From NCBI GenBank assembly GCA_947630255.1, contig CANRGU010000091.1, positions 1 to 5,285 on the forward strand: a stretch of 5,285 bases of DNA, written 5' to 3'. The notes beneath the pieces were generated by a model, which saw only the letters and a list, made by a program, of their open reading frames with translations, was not told the origin of the DNA and did no database searches. Positions within the stretch are counted from its first letter, which is position 1. The number at the start of each line of letters is the position of its first letter. This DNA is from an uncultured Clostridia bacterium (GTDB lineage Bacteria; Bacillota; Clostridia; TANB77; CAG-508). The position numbers and the translations under genes were made by a program. Shown here in pieces: positions 1 through 5,285 of the stretch.

Positions 1-72
1 GAGCCATCCGCGACTCGAACGCGGGACAACTTGATTAAAAGTCAAGTGCTCTACCACCTGAGCTAATGGCCC
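1..72 (-). tRNA. trnK: tRNA-Lys, anticodon UUU
   Basis: The reverse complement folds into a complete 72-nt cloverleaf. The acceptor stem is GGGCCAT with ATGGCTC, including one G-U pair at 2-71. The D stem is GCTC/GAGC around an 8-nt loop, the anticodon stem is CTTGA/TCAAG, and the T stem is CCGCG/CGCGG with the loop TTCGAGT. The 7-nt anticodon loop CTTTTAA places TTT at positions 34-36, so it reads lysine AAA/AAG codons. The 3' end lies exactly at the window edge, so whether CCA is encoded cannot be seen. It is transcribed leftward from its own promoter at 127-155. Confidence 0.97.
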
Positions 73-90
73 ATAATCCTAAATAAGAAT

Positions 91-127
91 TATTTAAGCA
101 ACTGCTCAATAAACAGTTGCTTAAATA
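91..127. repeat. Perfect 14-bp inverted repeat in the tRNA leader
   Basis: The arms are 91-104 (TATTTAAGCAACTG) and 114-127 (CAGTTGCTTAAATA), perfectly complementary around a 9-nt loop. In RNA from the upstream DUF1858 gene the full hairpin could form and might act as a terminator, but no long U-run follows it on the minus strand (ATTCTTATTT). In RNA starting at the tRNA promoter near 120, only the inner part GCAACTG/CAGTTGC could pair, at the very 5' end. An operator role is equally possible because the repeat reaches into the -10 box. The function is not determined. Confidence 0.75.
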
Positions 128-155
128 TATTACAATATTTTTTGTTACTTGTCAA
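127..155 (-). promoter_or_regulatory. Promoter of the tRNA-Lys gene
   Basis: On the minus strand there is a perfect -35 hexamer TTGACA (150-155), a 17-nt spacer and a -10 hexamer TAATAT (127-132). Transcription should start near 120, giving a leader of about 48 nt before the mature tRNA 5' end at 72. The near-consensus match and ideal spacing suit a strongly expressed stable-RNA gene. The last base of the -10 is also the outermost base of the inverted repeat at 91-127. Confidence 0.85.
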
Positions 156-170
156 TGTTTTTTTTAAATT

Positions 171-198
171 TTCTTTAATTTTTCTTTAATTTTTCTTA
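171..198. repeat. Short 11-bp tandem repeat
   Basis: The unit TTCTTTAATTT occurs twice back to back (171-181, 182-192), followed by a partial third copy TTCTTA that runs into the stop codon of the DUF1858 gene. It lies just downstream of that gene on the minus strand. It may be only low-complexity AT-rich sequence; no function is seen. Confidence 0.5.
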
Positions 199-378
199 TG
201 AATTTATTTTTTTCATTATTTCATCAACATCTATTCCATGTACTTGACATGCTTCTTCTATTGTTTCTTCCTGCGATGCTGGACAACCTAAGCAGTGCAT
301 TCCTGCTTCTAATAATATATTTGCTTTTTCTGGAGCAATTTTTAATAATTCTCCTATTTTTGTTGTTTTTTCTATCAT
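196..378 (-). CDS. DUF1858 redox-disulfide domain protein
   Basis: A complete 60-residue protein made of a single DUF1858 domain, the family also called hybrid-cluster-protein-associated redox disulfide domain. It shows the family hallmarks: an N-terminal helix-rich part (TKIGELLKIAPEKANILLEAGM), then the HCLGCPAS block with the CxxC pair at residues 29 and 32, then the EETIEEACQVHGID segment. The length is normal for the stand-alone form. The two cysteines suggest a thiol/disulfide or metal-linked redox role in the cytoplasm of an anaerobe; the actual partner is unknown, and no hybrid cluster protein gene is visible here. The ATG is preceded at a 5-nt gap by GGGAGGT (384-390 on the minus strand), which fixes the start. 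It diverges from the secretion operon and is probably independent of it. Confidence 0.92.
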   Translation of the reverse strand: MIEKTTKIGELLKIAPEKANILLEAGMHCLGCPASQEETIEEACQVHGIDVDEIMKKINS

Positions 379-401
379 ATTTTACCTCCCAAAGAATATT
401 G

Positions 402-429
402 TATATAAAATTTTATCACTTTTTTTCAA
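402..429 (-). promoter_or_regulatory. Probable promoter of the DUF1858 gene
   Basis: On the minus strand TTGAAA (424-429) is followed after 16 nt by TATATA (402-407), with the ribosome binding site a few bases downstream of the expected start. In such AT-rich DNA alternative -10 registers exist, so the exact boxes are uncertain. The -35 lies inside a small inverted repeat, ACTTTTTT (418-425) and AAAAAAGT (428-435). Confidence 0.5.
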
Positions 430-436
430 AAAAGTA

Positions 437-465
437 TAGACAAATTTAAAATAATATATTATTAT
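437..465 (+). promoter_or_regulatory. Probable promoter of the type IV secretion operon
   Basis: TAGACA (437-442), a 17-nt spacer and TATTAT (460-465) form a sigma-A-type promoter pointing into the plus-strand genes. The predicted start is near 472, almost on top of the ATG at 474, so the mRNA could be leaderless for the first small gene. A 14-bp perfect palindrome AATAATATATTATT (450-463) covers the spacer and half of the -10. It could be an operator or simply AT-rich chance. Confidence 0.5.
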
Positions 466-473
466 GGTAAAAA

Positions 474-641
474 ATGGAATCGGAGGTGCAGAGTATTATT
501 TTAATTCATTTATTCTTTATTTCTTTTATTATAAATCTTTTTATTGTTTTTTATTCAATTTATTCATTGATAGATGTACTTATATTCCATAATTTCCAAG
601 GTTCAATATTAAATATGAAGAAAAAAGCTTTAAAATTATAG
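474..641 (+). CDS. Small hydrophobic membrane protein (unrecognised)
   Basis: An open frame of 55 codons beginning MESEVQSIILIHLFF and ending MKKKALKL. Residues of about 8-38 form one long or two short membrane segments (Ile, Leu, Phe and Val rich) with a basic C-terminus, so a small inner-membrane protein is likely. Family unknown. It is the first gene of the operon: its TAG stop (639-641) overlaps the ribosome binding site of the coupling-protein gene, suggesting coupled translation. The start is ambiguous. The in-frame options are ATG 474 (no good upstream ribosome site, but possibly leaderless), GTG 486, or a non-standard ATT 495 that sits 6 nt after the strong GGAGGTG at 482-488. The coding status rests on the open frame, hydrophobic pattern and operon position. 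Confidence 0.55.
   Translation: MESEVQSIILIHLFFISFIINLFIVFYSIYSLIDVLIFHNFQGSILNMKKKALKL
482..488 (+). promoter_or_regulatory. Strong Shine-Dalgarno inside the small ORF
   Basis: GGAGGTG is a near-perfect Shine-Dalgarno sequence, yet no ATG, GTG or TTG lies 5-10 nt downstream of it. The codon at the ideal distance, in frame with the small hydrophobic protein, is ATT (495-497). The motif overlaps codons 3-5 of the longer reading from ATG 474. Confidence 0.5.
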
Positions 642-646
642 GAGGT
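640..646 (+). promoter_or_regulatory. Ribosome binding site deciding the TTG start of the coupling protein
   Basis: AGGAGGT lies 4 nt before TTG 651. No in-frame ATG occurs nearby, and the first membrane segment begins directly after the TTG, so this site supports TTG as the start codon. Confidence 0.8.
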
Positions 647-650
647 CTTT

Positions 651-2382
651 TTGAAATTTTTTAAAATTAAATTTTTTATATTATTATTTTCAATTTTTAT
701 TTCAATAGTTATATTAGTTATTTTTGAACCAATTTTAACTGCTGATACATTAATTTTTCCTTATTCAATACATCCTTTTGATATTGTTAAATCTTATCCA
801 CAGGTTTGGTATAATATAAAAGTTATATTTTGCATAAATTTATTTATTTCAAATTTTTTAATATTAAATTCTATGAGTATATTCTTTAAGTTTAATAAGC
901 ATATTAATTTAAAAAAGCCCAAATTAAATGTAGTTTATCCCCAAAATCTTTCAAGAATTAACTTACTAATTGGCACTAATTCAAAAACTCAAGAAAAAAT
1001 ATTTATACCAGAAAAGGGACTGTATCAAAATATACTTGTTACTGGCACTATAGGCTCTCGGTAAAACAAGTTCTGTAATGTATCCATTATTAAATCAGCT
1101 AATGGAATGTTCAGATCCAAAACTAGGTATGTTGATTTTAGATGTAAAAGGTAACTTTTTTTCCCAAGTATTAAAATATGCAGAAATCTATAATCGAACT
1201 TCAGATTTAATTGAAATAAGTTTAAATTCTAATACTAGATATAATCCGTTAGATAAGCCTGGCTTAAATCCTAGCGTACTTGCAAACAGGTTAAAAACAA
1301 TTCTAGAATTGTTTTCTCCAAATAATTCGGAATCTTATTGGCTTGATAAGGTACAAGATATATTAACAGAAAGCATTAAACTCTGTAGACTATATAATAA
1401 TGGATATGTTACCTTTACTGAAATTCATAATTTAATAAACCAAGATAATTATTATAAAAGTAAAATAGAAGATTTAAGGAAATTATTTTTATCCGGAAAA
1501 TTATCTCCTGAAAATATTTATAATTTGTATTCCTCATTATTATTTTTTGAAAATGAATTTACAAATTTAGATGAAAGAACTAAATCTATTTTAAAATCAG
1601 AAATTACCAGAATAACAGGATTATTTGTGTCTGATTATAAAATTTCTAAAACTTTTTGTCCAGAAAAGCAAGAAATTAATTTCAAAAATTTTAAAGACGT
1701 AATAAATCACGGAAAAATAGTTGTACTTAATATGAATATTGCAGAATATAAAAATTTATCAAAAATAATAGCTGCATATTTAAAATTAGATTTTCAGGCA
1801 GAAATTCTCTCTGAATTATCTAAAAATAAAGCTGATTTAAATCCAACAGTTTTTATGTGTGATGAATATCATGAATATGTAACAATATCTGATGCAGACT
1901 TTTTTGCACAAAGTAGAGAATCAAAATGTATTAATATTGTTTCTACTCAAAGTTACTCTTCTATACTAAACACTATCCAAAATGAAGCAGCCGTCAAAGT
2001 TATAGTTCAAAATTTAATTAATAAATTATGGCTAAGGACTGATGATATGTATACTATAGAGAGTGCTCAAAAGCAAATTGGTAGAGAGGATAAAACAAAA
2101 GTTTCAAAGAATATTTCAGAAAATGCAAGTGAAACTAATTTTAATTATTTTACTAATTCCCTTCGTTCTAGAAACTCTAATCTATCAGAAACAATTTCAA
2201 CTCAAGTACAAACTGATTATATTTACGATATCAATTTTTTTACACAAAATTTAGAAACGTTTACCTGTCTTTCTTTTATTTCAACAGGAAATAAAATTTT
2301 ACCACCATGCAAAATTAATTTGATTCCATATTTTACCCCATCTCCCAAAGTAAATACAAATAATAAATTAAAAATAATTTAG
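651..2382 (+). CDS. VirD4/TraG-like type IV coupling ATPase, split by a +1 frameshift at CGG 1059
   Basis: The joined product is 576 aa. Membrane segments at about 8-26 and 56-78 form the usual N-terminal anchor of a type IV coupling protein, the hexameric ATPase that brings DNA-protein substrates to the conjugation channel. The Walker A motif G132-TIGS-GKT is followed by the conserved YNPLD block near 197-201, Walker B TVFMCDEYHEY (D404, E405) and an STQS motif near 431-434. The frame breaks inside Walker A: codons 1-136 (651-1058) are followed by CGG TAA, ending the zero frame at 1064. Skipping C1059 continues with GGT AAA ACA, restores GSGKT, and stays open for 440 codons to TAG. No other lesion is seen, unlike an old pseudogene. 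The unshifted product would be a 137-residue membrane stub. TTG start. It could be a recent pseudogene, an assembly error or a recoded gene. Confidence 0.88.
1056..1064 (+). other. Candidate +1 frameshift site in the Walker A codons (TCT-CGG-TAA)
   Basis: In the zero frame the codons are TCT CGG TAA. Dropping C1059 gives TCT GGT AAA, which is the SGK of the P-loop. There is no homopolymer to explain a slip. A weak AGG lies at 1052-1054, and I see no downstream structure. The same TCGGTA hexamer is the lesion site in the pilin gene at 2580-2585. Confidence 0.7.
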
Positions 2383-2397
2383 AAAGGTTGTGAATAC

Positions 2398-2731
2398 ATG
2401 AATAAAAAAATTTTATTTTATATGTTTTTTATTATTATATTATCAATAATTTTTACAATTGTTTTTTCTTCTTTTTCGTATGCTGCTTATCCAAAGCTAG
2501 TTTCAAAATTAATTAAAGGATTTGAATCTGTTAAAGATTGGCTTATAAAAATAGCGACTCCTGCTGCTGCAGTTGCTGTTCGGTACAGGTGTTTTTATGA
2601 AAAAATTTAGTTTTGGCGATGAAGAACGAATTAGAGTTGGTAAAAAAATAATAACTGGAAGTTTATTTTCTTATGCTTTCATTCTTGCTATTGATTTAAT
2701 TCTTAATACTATCGAATTATTAATTGCGTAA
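2398..2731 (+). CDS. VirB2/TrbC-like conjugative pilin, split by a +1 frameshift at CGG 2581
   Basis: The joined product is 110 aa. Residues 1-30 are a long hydrophobic signal sequence ending FSSFSYAA. The mature part has two membrane helices, about 48-67 (WLIKIATPAAAVAVGTGVFM) and 86-109, joined by a charged turn MKKFSFGDEERIRVGKK. This is the signal peptide plus helical hairpin plan of VirB2/TrbC pilus subunits, which assemble at the membrane into the conjugative pilus or channel. The zero frame reads 61 codons, then CGG TAC AGG and stops at 2610 after 70 residues. Skipping C2581 reads GGT ACA GGT and stays open to TAA 2729-2731. ATG 2398 follows AAAGGT at 2383-2388. The gene begins 15 nt after the coupling-protein stop. 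The unshifted protein lacks the second helix and would probably not function as a pilin. Confidence 0.82.
2578..2586 (+). other. Candidate +1 frameshift site in the pilin gene (GTT-CGG-TAC)
   Basis: In the zero frame the codons are GTT CGG TAC AGG TGT. Dropping C2581 gives GTT GGT ACA GGT GTT, the VGTGV of the first pilin helix. The core TCGGTA matches the coupling-protein site. No Shine-Dalgarno-like stimulator or homopolymer run is adjacent. Confidence 0.7.
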
Positions 2732-2733
2732 AA

Positions 2734-2740
2734 GAGGTGA
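2734..2740 (+). promoter_or_regulatory. Ribosome binding site deciding the GTG start of the VirB6-like gene
   Basis: GAGGTGA lies 4 nt before GTG 2745. An upstream in-frame TTG at 2724 overlaps the pilin gene and has no comparable site, so GTG 2745 is preferred. Confidence 0.75.
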
Positions 2741-2744
2741 AAAA

Positions 2745-3629
2745 GTGGAAGGTACTCAAGTAAATATTGTAGAAGTAATCACTCAAACTATTAACAACTT
2801 ATTCTCTAATCTGTTTTCTTCTGTTGACAATTCTCTCTATTCTGTTTTAGATGATTTATTGTTTATTGGTCCAAACATACTTAATGATTCCAATTTAGGT
2901 AAAATTTTAGGGAATATAGATTCCAATGGGTTAATTTTAATATGCAATTCTCTATTGCTTGGATTTGCTTTATATTATGCTTTTTTTCTTCTCTTATCAA
3001 AATTTACCCTATCCCAAGTTCAAAATCCTGTGCAATTTGTATTTAAACTGTTTTTATCGGCACTTGCTATAAATTATTCATTATTTATTGTTGAACAATT
3101 TATTACATTATTTTCTAACATATCGTTAGCTATAAGAGAAGTTGGTGAAAATATTTTTAATGAAAATATTTGTCTTACCACTTTTATTGAAAAATTTAAT
3201 TCTACTGTATACTTTGAAAACTCCCAGCTAAATATTTTTTCCTTAGATGGATTAATGAAGAGTCTTGTTTCTATTGGCCTTTTAAATTTAGCAATTTCAT
3301 ATAGTGTAAGGTATGTGCTAATAAAAGTATTTATAATATTTGCTCCGTTTGCCTTTATATCTTTGATAAATTCAAATACTTCTTGGATTTTTAAGAGTTG
3401 GTTTAAACTTTTGGTTTCTCTTCTTTCTCTGCAAATATTAGTATCACTAATTTTATTAATTTCTTTTTCAATCAAATTTGATAGTTCAGATATATTTTCA
3501 AAATTTGTATACCTTGGTTCTGTTTATGCTTTGATTAAAGCAAATTCATTTATTAAGGATTTTATGGGTGGTTTGTCTACAGATGTTAGCGCAGGTATTT
3601 CTAGCTTTAGATCATTATTTTCGAAATAA
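2745..3629 (+). CDS. VirB6/TrbL-like type IV secretion membrane protein
   Basis: A complete 294-residue polytopic membrane protein. Hydrophobic segments lie near residues 62-85, 97-123, 169-187, 190-208, 217-243 and 252-268. A soluble N-terminal stretch (VEGTQVNIVEVITQTINN) precedes them, and a Gly/Ser-rich tail (MGGLSTDVSAGISSFRS) follows. Length, topology and tail fit the VirB6/TrbL channel subunits of Gram-positive conjugation systems, which span the membrane and help form the substrate path. The identification rests on this pattern and on the flanking coupling-protein, pilin and PrgI-like genes rather than on catalytic motifs. The GTG start has GAGGTGA before it and lies 13 nt after the joined pilin stop, which itself supports the pilin frame running to 2731. 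No frame break is seen. Confidence 0.8.
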   Translation: MEGTQVNIVEVITQTINNLFSNLFSSVDNSLYSVLDDLLFIGPNILNDSNLGKILGNIDSNGLILICNSLLLGFALYYAFFLLLSKFTLSQVQNPVQFVFKLFLSALAINYSLFIVEQFITLFSNISLAIREVGENIFNENICLTTFIEKFNSTVYFENSQLNIFSLDGLMKSLVSIGLLNLAISYSVRYVLIKVFIIFAPFAFISLINSNTSWIFKSWFKLLVSLLSLQILVSLILLISFSIKFDSSDIFSKFVYLGSVYALIKANSFIKDFMGGLSTDVSAGISSFRSLFSK

Positions 3630-3667
3630 GATATTACTGCTATACATATAGAAAGAAAGGAGCTCTT

Positions 3668-3952
3668 ATGAAATATATTTTTCCACAAAATTATACTTTT
3701 AAAAATAAACTATTTGGAATAATTGATTATTCAACACTAATATTAAACATTATTTGGGATGCATTTATATTTTGTCTGCTTGATATTTTTGTTCCAAATA
3801 TATCAATTAAGATATCTTGCTTTATTATTCTTTGTTTTCCTCTGCTTTTATTTAGTATTATAGGATTTAATCATGAAAATTTTGTATATGTATTAATTTA
3901 TCTTTTTAAATATATAAAAAACCCTAAAATTTATTTTTATAGCAAAAAATAA
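3668..3952 (+). CDS. PrgI/VirB3-like small membrane protein
   Basis: A complete 94-residue protein. It begins MKYIFPQNYTFKNKLFGII, a short N-terminal segment before the membrane as in PrgI/VirB3 proteins. Hydrophobic helices follow at about 22-42 and 47-67, then a third weaker segment at 72-85 and a basic tail (KNPKIYFYSKK). VirB3-type proteins are inner-membrane partners that normally work with the VirB4 ATPase and are usually encoded directly before it. Here the next gene is a replication gene and no VirB4 is present. ATG 3668 has AAAGGAG (3656-3662) 5 nt upstream. It is the last gene of the operon, 38 nt after the VirB6-like gene. Confidence 0.75.
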   Translation: MKYIFPQNYTFKNKLFGIIDYSTLILNIIWDAFIFCLLDIFVPNISIKISCFIILCFPLLLFSIIGFNHENFVYVLIYLFKYIKNPKIYFYSKK

Positions 3953-3976
3953 GTGATGATTTTTTATTTTTCTTTG

Positions 3977-4005
3977 TTGTAATAGTTTAATTAAAATGGT
4001 ATAAT
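3977..4005 (+). promoter_or_regulatory. Strong extended -10 promoter of the dnaD-like operon
   Basis: TTGTAA (3977-3982), a 17-nt spacer and a consensus TATAAT (4000-4005) preceded by TG one base upstream (extended -10). The expected start near 4012 leaves a leader of about 23 nt carrying AGGGAG (4022-4027) before ATG 4035. It shows that the replication genes are transcribed independently of the secretion operon. Confidence 0.85.
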
Positions 4006-4034
4006 TGATGTACTAAATTTGAGGGAGAAATGCC

Positions 4035-5006
4035 ATGAAACTAGAAAGCAAAGATAAATCTATGATTTTTTTATCAACAGAAATTCCAGATGTTTTTTTT
4101 ACAGAATATATGAGTGAAGCAAGTGGCGATTTTATTAAGGTATATTTGTGTTTAGTTTTTTTAACTAAATATAATAAAGAAATTAAGCTTAATGATTTAT
4201 CTAAAAAATTAAATATCTCTTTACAAACAATTCAAGCTGCTCTTAATTATTGGGAAGAAAAAGGAGTTTTAACAAAGCAAGTAAATGGGTATGTTTTAAA
4301 TAATTTACAAGAAATTGAACTTCATAAATTATATTCTCCAAACCTTACTTTATCTAAAGAAGATATAAAAAGAAATGAAGAAAACAAATATAGAGCAAAA
4401 GCAATTGAATGTATTAATAATATGTACTTTCAGGGTGTAATGTCTCCTGCCTGGTATAGTGATATTGATTTGTGGTTTAAAAAATATGAGTTTGATGAGC
4501 AAGTAATGATTTCTCTTTTTGACTACTGTTTCAATAAATCAGCTCTTCATAAAAATTATGTAAAAACAGTTGCTGAAGCATGGAGTAAAAGCAATGTAAA
4601 AACATATGAAGATCTAGAAACTTATTCGGCAAAACAAGATAAAATAGCAAAAATAAAAAAAGATATTGCAAAAAAATTAGGAAGATATTCTCCTTTAACA
4701 GAATTTGAAGAACAATATATAGAAAAATGGGTTATAGAATTTGGTTATGATTTAAAAGTTATTAATATTGCTCTTAAAAAAACTACTTCTAAAGCTAACC
4801 CAAGTTTCGATTATTTAGATAAATTAATTTCAGACTGGCATGATAGAAATTTGAAAACAGAAATTGATGTAAACAACTTTTTAGCAGAAATGAAGAAAAA
4901 AAATAAAAATATTAAACAGTTACAAAAACAAACAAATTACAATAATTACGACCAAAGAAATTATGATAATTTAGATGACTTATATGCTAATAAGAAGGTG
5001 AATTAA
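4035..5006 (+). CDS. DnaD-domain primosome protein
   Basis: A complete 323-residue cytoplasmic protein. Residues of about 13-90 form a winged-helix N-terminal domain (IKLNDLSKKLNISLQTIQAA followed by LNYWEEKGVL). Two DnaD/DnaB-type helical C-terminal modules follow, near 120-195 (ending VAEAWSKSNVKTYEDL) and 218-275 (with FDYLDKLISDWHDRNLKT). The tail is Asn/Tyr-rich. Firmicute DnaD-family proteins bind DNA and help recruit the helicase loader and helicase during replication initiation and restart. The pairing with a DnaC/DnaI-like gene overlapping its stop is the usual clostridial arrangement and supports a chromosomal housekeeping role. AGGGAG lies 7 nt before the ATG. The codon use and intact frame show no sign of decay. 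Confidence 0.9.
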   Translation: MKLESKDKSMIFLSTEIPDVFFTEYMSEASGDFIKVYLCLVFLTKYNKEIKLNDLSKKLNISLQTIQAALNYWEEKGVLTKQVNGYVLNNLQEIELHKLYSPNLTLSKEDIKRNEENKYRAKAIECINNMYFQGVMSPAWYSDIDLWFKKYEFDEQVMISLFDYCFNKSALHKNYVKTVAEAWSKSNVKTYEDLETYSAKQDKIAKIKKDIAKKLGRYSPLTEFEEQYIEKWVIEFGYDLKVINIALKKTTSKANPSFDYLDKLISDWHDRNLKTEIDVNNFLAEMKKKNKNIKQLQKQTNYNNYDQRNYDNLDDLYANKKVN

Positions 5007-5285
5007 TGAATAATTCTATATTAAATGAATTGTTAAAAGAATATGAACAAACTAGAATGAATAATATTCGTGATGCAGAAAATCGTAAAAAAGAATTATA
5101 CTTATCAAATCCAAAATTACAAGAAATTGATGATAAATTAAGTACTATTTCTATACATACAGCGAAAGAAATTTTAAAAAATAATTCACCAAAAAAGTTA
5201 GAAAATTTAAAAGAAGAAGTTGAAAATTTAAAAAAAGAAAAAGAAGATTTTTTAAAATCTTTAAATATCCCTAAAGATTATTTAT
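5006..5285 (+). CDS. DnaC/DnaI-like helicase loader, N-terminal part (runs off the window)
   Basis: The first 93 codons of a gene that continues past the window end. The ATG overlaps the dnaD-like stop by one base (TAATG) and has AAGGTG (4995-5000) 5 nt upstream, indicating translational coupling. The N-terminal region is highly charged and helical: MNNSILNELLKEYEQTRMNN, a DAENRKKELY block, PKLQEIDD, then a coiled-coil-like LKEEVENLKKEKEDFLKSLN ending near IPKDYL. This matches the N-terminal helicase-binding part of DnaC/DnaI-type AAA+ loaders in clostridia, which usually comes before a zinc-binding CxxC region and the ATPase domain. Those parts lie outside the window, so the ATPase motifs cannot be checked; the assignment rests on the N-terminus and on its place after the dnaD-like gene. 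Confidence 0.8.
   Translation, partial: MNNSILNELLKEYEQTRMNNIRDAENRKKELYLSNPKLQEIDDKLSTISIHTAKEILKNNSPKKLENLKEEVENLKKEKEDFLKSLNIPKDYL

Noticed and set aside
1..72. tRNA-Lys as the integration site of a conjugative element
   Set aside because: Integrases normally use the tRNA 3' end, which here faces away from the secretion operon; no direct repeat of the tRNA end or integrase gene is visible on the operon side.
198..449. Plus-strand open frame of 83 codons opposite the DUF1858 gene
   Set aside because: It is the antisense shadow of a clearly conserved DUF1858 gene; its Leu/Phe-rich translation reflects the AT-rich complement, and it has no ribosome binding site.
481..483. A third CGG-type insertion in the small hydrophobic ORF
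   Set aside because: This CGG is out of frame there, and removing the C gives a frame that stops after nine codons, so it does not follow the pattern of the other two sites.
2063..2254. Plus-strand open frame of 63 codons in another frame of the coupling-protein gene
   Set aside because: It lies wholly within the coupling-protein coding region, has a low-complexity Ile/Leu/Lys composition and no ribosome binding site.
1078..2382. A separate ATPase gene starting at ATG 1078
   Set aside because: There is no ribosome binding site before this ATG, and the frame continues upstream into the GKT of the Walker A motif, which would be lost. It is better read as the second part of the frameshifted coupling-protein gene.
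3074..3475. Minus-strand open frame of 133 codons inside the VirB6-like gene
   Set aside because: It is antisense to a membrane protein gene with a better start, ribosome site and operon context.
3944..3971. Possible terminator after the VirB3-like gene (AAAAAAT / ATTTTTT)
   Set aside because: The 7-bp stem is made only of A-T pairs and overlaps the stop codon; it is too weak to call in this base composition.

Overview
The window is very AT-rich (roughly three quarters A+T by eye). Its genes have strong GGAGG-type ribosome binding sites, TTG and GTG starts beside ATG, and sigma-A-type promoters. It also holds a DnaD-domain gene overlapping a DnaC/DnaI-type helicase-loader gene. Together these point to a low-GC Firmicute, most likely a Clostridia-like anaerobe; the DUF1858 redox-disulfide protein fits an anaerobe. 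Species cannot be read from the sequence.

Layout. Minus strand, 1-427: a tRNA-Lys(UUU) with its own near-consensus promoter, whose -10 is touched by a long perfect inverted repeat, and upstream of it a 60-residue DUF1858 gene. A short divergent promoter region (about 391-473) separates these from a plus-strand operon at 474-3952. That operon encodes a small hydrophobic protein (55 aa, not recognised), a VirD4-like coupling ATPase (576 aa when the frame is joined), a VirB2/TrbC-like pilin (110 aa when joined), a VirB6/TrbL-like polytopic membrane protein (294 aa) and a PrgI/VirB3-like membrane protein (94 aa). A strong promoter at 3977-4005 then starts a separate replication unit: a DnaD-domain primosome protein and the first 93 codons of a helicase loader cut by the window edge.

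Function. The operon looks like part of a Gram-positive type IV secretion (conjugation) apparatus: coupling protein, pilus subunit, inner-membrane channel and a small VirB3-like partner. The usual VirB4 ATPase, relaxase and cell-wall hydrolase are not here, so the set is incomplete or its partners lie elsewhere.

Most striking point. The coupling protein and the pilin are each broken by a single extra base, and the lesion is the same in both: a C directly before a conserved glycine GGT codon, giving an in-frame CGG codon in the context T-CGG-TA. Skipping that C restores the Walker A motif in one gene and the second half of the pilin in the other. In about 1,605 codons of this window CGG occurs in frame only at these two places, and TCGGTA occurs only there. 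Either these are two coincidental mutations or assembly errors, or CGG acts as a +1 recoding (frameshift) signal, for instance because it is unassigned or very poorly decoded in this organism. The recoding explanation is an inference.
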